Source: CAWGCE01 sp964480915
Lineage (GTDB): Bacteria > Planctomycetota > Planctomycetia > Pirellulales > Pirellulaceae
Direction: 5' to 3'
Length of the DNA: 64,000 bases
Assembly: GCA_964480915.1 (NCBI GenBank)
Contig: CAYZRS010000013.1
Span: 1-64,000 of the forward strand
Under the pieces are notes generated by a model. It had not been told where the DNA came from, made no database searches, and saw only the letters and a list, made by a program, of their open reading frames with translations. A program made the translations under genes and the position numbers. Position 1 is the stretch's first letter, and every line of letters starts with the position of its first letter. Positions 60,831 to 64,000 of the stretch are shown piece after piece.

Positions 60831-61874
60831 ATGACCAATCTTTCCACTGACGCGACCCGCTGGGCCAAATTCGCGGAACAAGTCCTTTCTGGAACGCCAC
60901 TAGACGAAACGCAAGCGCTCGAAGTCCTAAGTGCCGATGACAGCGAACTACTCCAAATCATGGACGCCGCCTATCGCGTCCGCCGGCAAGCATTCGGTCA
61001 TCAGGTGCAGCTTTACTACCTGATGAACGCCAAGAGCGGATTGTGCCCCGAAGATTGCAGCTACTGTTCGCAATCGAAAATCGCAACTTCCGAAATTCCA
61101 CGCTACAACTTGCTCAGCCGTGATCATATTCTCGAAGGTGCCAAGCAAGCATTCGAACAACAATCGAAAACCTATTGTATGGTCATTTCTGCGCGTGGTC
61201 CCAACGAGCGCGAAATCCAAGCGATGGAACAACTCGTCCCTGAAATCAAAGAAAAATATGACCTGAAAATTTGCGTCTGTCTGGGACTGCTCGATGAAAA
61301 TCATGCCGAACGGCTCGCGGCTTGCGGCGTCGATCGCGTCAACCACAATCTCAACACGGGCCCAGAGCATTACTCTGAGATTTGCACGACACACACCTAC
61401 GAAGACCGTATTCAGACGCTGCAATCGGTGCGAAATTCCGGCATGGAGATTTGCTCGGGCGGCATCATCGGCATGGGAGAGAAACCCCAAGACGTAATTC
61501 AAATGGCGATGCAGCTACGTGAATTGAAAGCCGAGTCGATCCCCGTCAACTTCCTGAACCCAATCGAAGGCACACCGCTCGCCGGTACGGACGACCTCAA
61601 CCCGCGGTATTGCCTCAAAGTATTGGCCATGTTTCGCCTGACCAATCCGACCAGTGAAATCCGCATCGCGGGCGGACGCGAACTTCACCTCGGCAGCATG
61701 CAATGCTTAGGGCTCTACGCGGCTAACTCGGTTTTCGTGGGCGACTACCTGACGACCGAAGGACAATCGCCAGATGACGACTATCGCATGATCGAAGAAA
61801 TGGGCTTTGAAATCGTGCGCACCGACGAAGCCGTCATCAAGGCCGCAGCGGCAGAACCAACGAATGCTCGCTAG
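60831..61874 (+). CDS. bioB: Biotin synthase
   Basis: 347 residues from ATG 60831. This radical-SAM enzyme inserts sulfur into dethiobiotin. The radical Fe-S Cys are Cys72, Cys76 and Cys79 in GLCPEDCSYCSQS. Family blocks NHNLNTGPEHY, CSGGIIGMGE, PVNFLNPIEGTPLAG and RIAGGRELHLGSMQ are present, including the Arg and Cys residues expected around the second cluster. The length is normal. No other biotin gene is adjacent; the upstream gene is divergent and the downstream gene convergent. Confidence 0.95.
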   Translation: MTNLSTDATRWAKFAEQVLSGTPLDETQALEVLSADDSELLQIMDAAYRVRRQAFGHQVQLYYLMNAKSGLCPEDCSYCSQSKIATSEIPRYNLLSRDHILEGAKQAFEQQSKTYCMVISARGPNEREIQAMEQLVPEIKEKYDLKICVCLGLLDENHAERLAACGVDRVNHNLNTGPEHYSEICTTHTYEDRIQTLQSVRNSGMEICSGGIIGMGEKPQDVIQMAMQLRELKAESIPVNFLNPIEGTPLAGTDDLNPRYCLKVLAMFRLTNPTSEIRIAGGRELHLGSMQCLGLYAANSVFVGDYLTTEGQSPDDDYRMIEEMGFEIVRTDEAVIKAAAAEPTNAR

Positions 61875-61925
61875 GCGACCGAACGCTTCCGCCATCTCGG
61901 CGGCAGCGGACGGAGAAGAACAGCA

Positions 61926-62597
61926 TCACTTGCTTCGACGTCGGACAAGGCCAAGGGCGACTCCGCAGATGCCAAAGAGCGCCAGCGAAGTTGGTTCGGG
62001 AACCGAGAGGATACCGATGCTCAGCGCTTCGCTTTTCTGATCGGCTTGCGATGTGTAGCACCAGCTAAAAATTTGGGAAACGCCTAAATTGATGTAACCT
62101 CGAGCGGCGCCATCGGCTCCAAACCCATTCCCATTCCCAGTCATGACGAGCACGTTCGGATTTGGGCCTGTCTGCGAAGGAAGGTTCGCGGAACTCTGCG
62201 GTACGCCAGTCTCGATCACTTGCTCGGGCTCTGCACCCTCGGAATGCGTGTAGCTCAGATCACCGTAGCTACCGACTTTTAGAATTTCTTCGTCGTCCAA
62301 GCTCTCGACAAGGACGAAAACATTCAAAGGCGTGTCAAATTCAAACGTAAAACAGGTCGATTCCATGAAGTCATTCACGGAGACCACATCGGTTTCACGA
62401 ACCTTGATTTCACCCCGAATCGTACCGGTGGCAAGCATGTCGATATTGTTGGTGACATTACCGAAAATCTGACCAGCGTTGGTTTGAACGAGGTCTGGAT
62501 CAAAAGCGGAAACGTCAAACCACTCAAATTGCTGGGCGTTTGCAGAAGCGCAGAGCGAGATCGCCAAGCAAGAACTGACAATAATGTTGCGGACCAT
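61926..62597 (-). CDS. PEP-CTERM sorting domain protein
   Basis: 223 residues from ATG 62597 with AGAGG eight bases upstream; the frame extends to 62693 without need. The signal peptide is VRNIIVSSCLAISLCASANA, the mature N-terminus QQFEWFDVS resembles the WFDLT of the first PEP-CTERM protein, and the C-terminus is VPEPTSLALFGICGVALGL followed by VRRRSK. Both proteins share length, WFD start and phrases such as NVFV/NVFM, so they are probably paralogues. The protein should be exported and processed by an exosortase not found here. It is downstream of the nickel superoxide dismutase on the same strand. Confidence 0.85.
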   Translation of the reverse strand: MVRNIIVSSCLAISLCASANAQQFEWFDVSAFDPDLVQTNAGQIFGNVTNNIDMLATGTIRGEIKVRETDVVSVNDFMESTCFTFEFDTPLNVFVLVESLDDEEILKVGSYGDLSYTHSEGAEPEQVIETGVPQSSANLPSQTGPNPNVLVMTGNGNGFGADGAARGYINLGVSQIFSWCYTSQADQKSEALSIGILSVPEPTSLALFGICGVALGLVRRRSK

Positions 62598-62762
62598 TAG
62601 ATCAACCTCTATTTGATATCCATTCAATACGTCGGGCCGTTCCTTTACCCAAGCCCATTGGTAACTCATCTCTGCCGTCCAAATCAACAGCAAGATCCCC
62701 CATCGGGCGATCCCGTAGAAAAGACCGCGTCACCAATGCCGGCGGCGACATGCTAGCATGCA

Positions 62763-62794
62763 AATAGGGCCTCAATCTCAATTGAGACCCTATT
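62763..62794 (-). terminator. 14-bp hairpin between the superoxide dismutase and PEP-CTERM genes
   Basis: AATAGGGCCTCAAT (62763-62776) pairs with ATTGAGACCCTATT (62781-62794) except at one position, loop CTCA. On the minus strand only three T residues follow, so it is a weak or Rho-assisted terminator after the dismutase gene. Confidence 0.55.
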
Positions 62795-62832
62795 CATTGC
62801 CTGCTTCTATTTCGGTCTTGGAATGGTCGCGA

Positions 62833-63303
62833 TTAGTTCGAGTAATGCGTTCCAAGCTGCTTGATCGCCGCCTCCAAAGCGGTCGCCGCATCGGCATCCA
62901 CCGTTTGCTTCGTCTTCATGGCGGCGCGCAAGACCGCGTGGTGGTCGGCAAGCGATTTCAGGTATGCATCGTAACCGTCCTCACCCGCTGCAACCGGTTT
63001 CACTTTTTGTGTCAGGAAATACTCAGAAACAGTCTTGATGATGTTCGACGCGTGATCTTCTTTGGTCGAGACCCAGCGAATCATCTGATTGAAATCGGCC
63101 GCCTTATGGCTACCCGCAATATTCTTGATTTGCTGAATCGCTTTCGAAATGGTCGAAGTGTCTTCCAGCATCGCATTGATTCTTGCCGTGTCGTCATAGA
63201 TGCCGCAAGGCACTTGGCAGTGGGCGTACGCCCCCTGTATCGCACAGCCAACGAAAAGGACCGCCACTGCGGCGATAGAGATGGTTTTTGATCGCTTCTT
63301 CAT
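62833..63303 (-). CDS. sodN: Nickel superoxide dismutase with Sec signal peptide
   Basis: 156 residues from ATG 63303, with GGAGAA seven bases upstream; the frame extends to 63627 in non-coding-looking sequence. A signal peptide (KTISIAAVAVLFVGCAIQGAYA) runs directly into the Ni-hook HCQVPCGIYDD. Cleavage after AYA exposes His1, with Cys2 and Cys6 as thiolate ligands and Tyr9 near the site, as in Streptomyces SodN. The rest is a four-helix bundle of the right length (117 residues). The enzyme disproportionates superoxide; here it is predicted to be exported. A SodX-type maturation protease is not in the window. Confidence 0.92.
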   Translation of the reverse strand: MKKRSKTISIAAVAVLFVGCAIQGAYAHCQVPCGIYDDTARINAMLEDTSTISKAIQQIKNIAGSHKAADFNQMIRWVSTKEDHASNIIKTVSEYFLTQKVKPVAAGEDGYDAYLKSLADHHAVLRAAMKTKQTVDADAATALEAAIKQLGTHYSN

Positions 63304-63461
63304 GTTTATTCTCCAAAGATTTCTACGCGCGAAATGGACTGATCCGGCTGATCTTTGTGTAACCGAACGACTACCAAGTTGGCAACCATGGTCGGATAGC
63401 GAAAACAGGAAGCGCGTCGGTGGCCCAGCAGGGTAGAGCGGCCAATATTGGCGAAATTCGA

Positions 63462-64000
63462 CTACGGTTCGATCGCAGGCAAAGGATGAGCCTGCTCGTA
63501 AGCGGTAATCTTGTCCTGATGCTGCAGCGAGAGGGCAATATCGTCCAGTCCGTGAAGTAGATTGTGACGCCGCGAGGAATTCGTTTCGAACGTCTGCTGG
63601 AACGAGCCACCATCGGTGATGGTACATGCTTCCAAATCGATCGTCAGTTGCAGCGTTTTCGAACTGCTGAGCTGAAACAGCTCTTCGACAAGATTCTCAT
63701 CCAGCCGGATCGGCAGCACGCCATTTTTAAAGCAGTTGTTGTAAAAAATATCGGCGAAACTGGGAGCGATCAGGGCGCGAATGCCATAGTCCGACAATGC
63801 CCATACCGCATGCTCGCGACTTGAACCCGAACCGAAGTTGTGCCGAGCGAGCAAGATACTGGCTCCTGCAACTTCAGGTTGATTCAATTCGAAATCGGGA
63901 TTTTCTTTCCCGCCATCCAAAAATCGCCAGTCGAAAAAGAGGAACTCACCAAATCCAGTTCGCTCAATCCGCTTGAGAAATTGTTTAGGGATGATTTGAT
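63462..64000 (-). CDS. leuD: 3-isopropylmalate dehydratase small subunit (5' end outside window)
   Basis: The frame is open to the right edge; about 179 residues are visible, from QIIPKQFLKRI through GFGEFLFFDWRFL to the stop. The TTG at 63920 is internal. LeuD signatures are ILLARHNFGSGSSREHAVWAL, IRALIAPSFADIFYNNCFKNG and the C-terminal SSRRHNLLHGLDDIALSL. With LeuC it isomerises 2-isopropylmalate to 3-isopropylmalate in leucine synthesis. Only about 20 N-terminal residues are missing. leuC probably lies just beyond the right edge upstream, which is inference. Confidence 0.93.
   Translation of the reverse strand, partial: QIIPKQFLKRIERTGFGEFLFFDWRFLDGGKENPDFELNQPEVAGASILLARHNFGSGSSREHAVWALSDYGIRALIAPSFADIFYNNCFKNGVLPIRLDENLVEELFQLSSSKTLQLTIDLEACTITDGGSFQQTFETNSSRRHNLLHGLDDIALSLQHQDKITAYEQAHPLPAIEP

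Noticed and set aside
63304..63627. 108-residue N-terminal extension of the nickel superoxide dismutase
   Set aside because: It overlaps leuD, has no ribosome site and would hide the signal peptide; ATG 63303 has GGAGAA at proper spacing.
1..64000. CRISPR arrays, insertion sequences, integrases, phage genes
   Set aside because: I looked for regularly spaced direct repeats, transposase motifs and att-like repeats around the tRNA and saw none.

Overview
The window looks like a chromosomal stretch of a planctomycete, most likely of the Pirellulales (this placement is inference from family recognition, not a search). The pointers are an N-terminal LEPR-XLL-type motif on a huge dockerin-bearing subtilase, two PEP-CTERM proteins, a glycine-rich Rho, a methanofuran-type MfnB, thioredoxin/YHS and STN/TPR secreted proteins, a nickel superoxide dismutase and many small planctomycete-style hypotheticals. 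No insertion sequence, prophage, integrase or CRISPR array is visible. One tRNA-Ser is present.

Region 1 (about 1.9-22.8 kb, extended to about 25.9 kb) is an exopolysaccharide locus. In order it has an outer-membrane export lipoprotein of the Wza type, a secreted Gly/Tyr/Cys-rich protein, an O-antigen-ligase-like membrane protein with a TPR tail, a BY-type tyrosine autokinase/chain-length protein, a FlaA1/WbpM-type nucleotide-sugar dehydratase, a thymidylate-kinase-like protein translationally coupled to an APH-fold kinase and a GT4 glycosyltransferase, a reverse-oriented flippase, another GT4 enzyme, a second O-antigen-ligase-like protein, a third GT4 enzyme, an extended-SDR epimerase and a PF14907-like nucleotidyltransferase. 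Together these supply sugar activation, assembly, flipping, polymerisation and export. A lipid-linked priming sugar transferase and an exosortase were not found here and must lie elsewhere if used.

Region 2 (22.8-24.2 kb) is a gene-poor 660-bp stretch with a good promoter, two successive large hairpins each followed by a T-run, and short leader-like ORFs, ending in a PEP-CTERM protein gene with its own terminator. It is the best candidate in the window for an undescribed RNA or leader. Downstream come an ATP-grasp protein overlapping a HAD phosphatase, a NarL-type response regulator and a secreted metzincin.

Region 3 (27.5-42.4 kb) is mostly housekeeping: uvrB with a ComEA-like gene, nadC, a secreted STN/TPR protein, rpsU, a GNAT, an ABC1/UbiB kinase, typA/bipA, a DUF3524 glycosyltransferase, a nitrilase-family amidase, tRNA-Ser(GGA) and rho.

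Region 4 (43-59.6 kb) mixes secreted planctomycete proteins (thioredoxin plus YHS, STN-like, subtilase with dockerin, DUF11 repeats) with mfnB, a NhaD-like antiporter, RNase D and an APC permease. Region 5 (59.7-64 kb) has a small TPR protein, a PSP1-domain protein, bioB, a second PEP-CTERM protein, a nickel superoxide dismutase and leuD, which runs off the right edge. The left edge also cuts a gene. Start codons were chosen from Shine-Dalgarno spacing, overlaps with neighbours and family N-termini; several are GTG or TTG.
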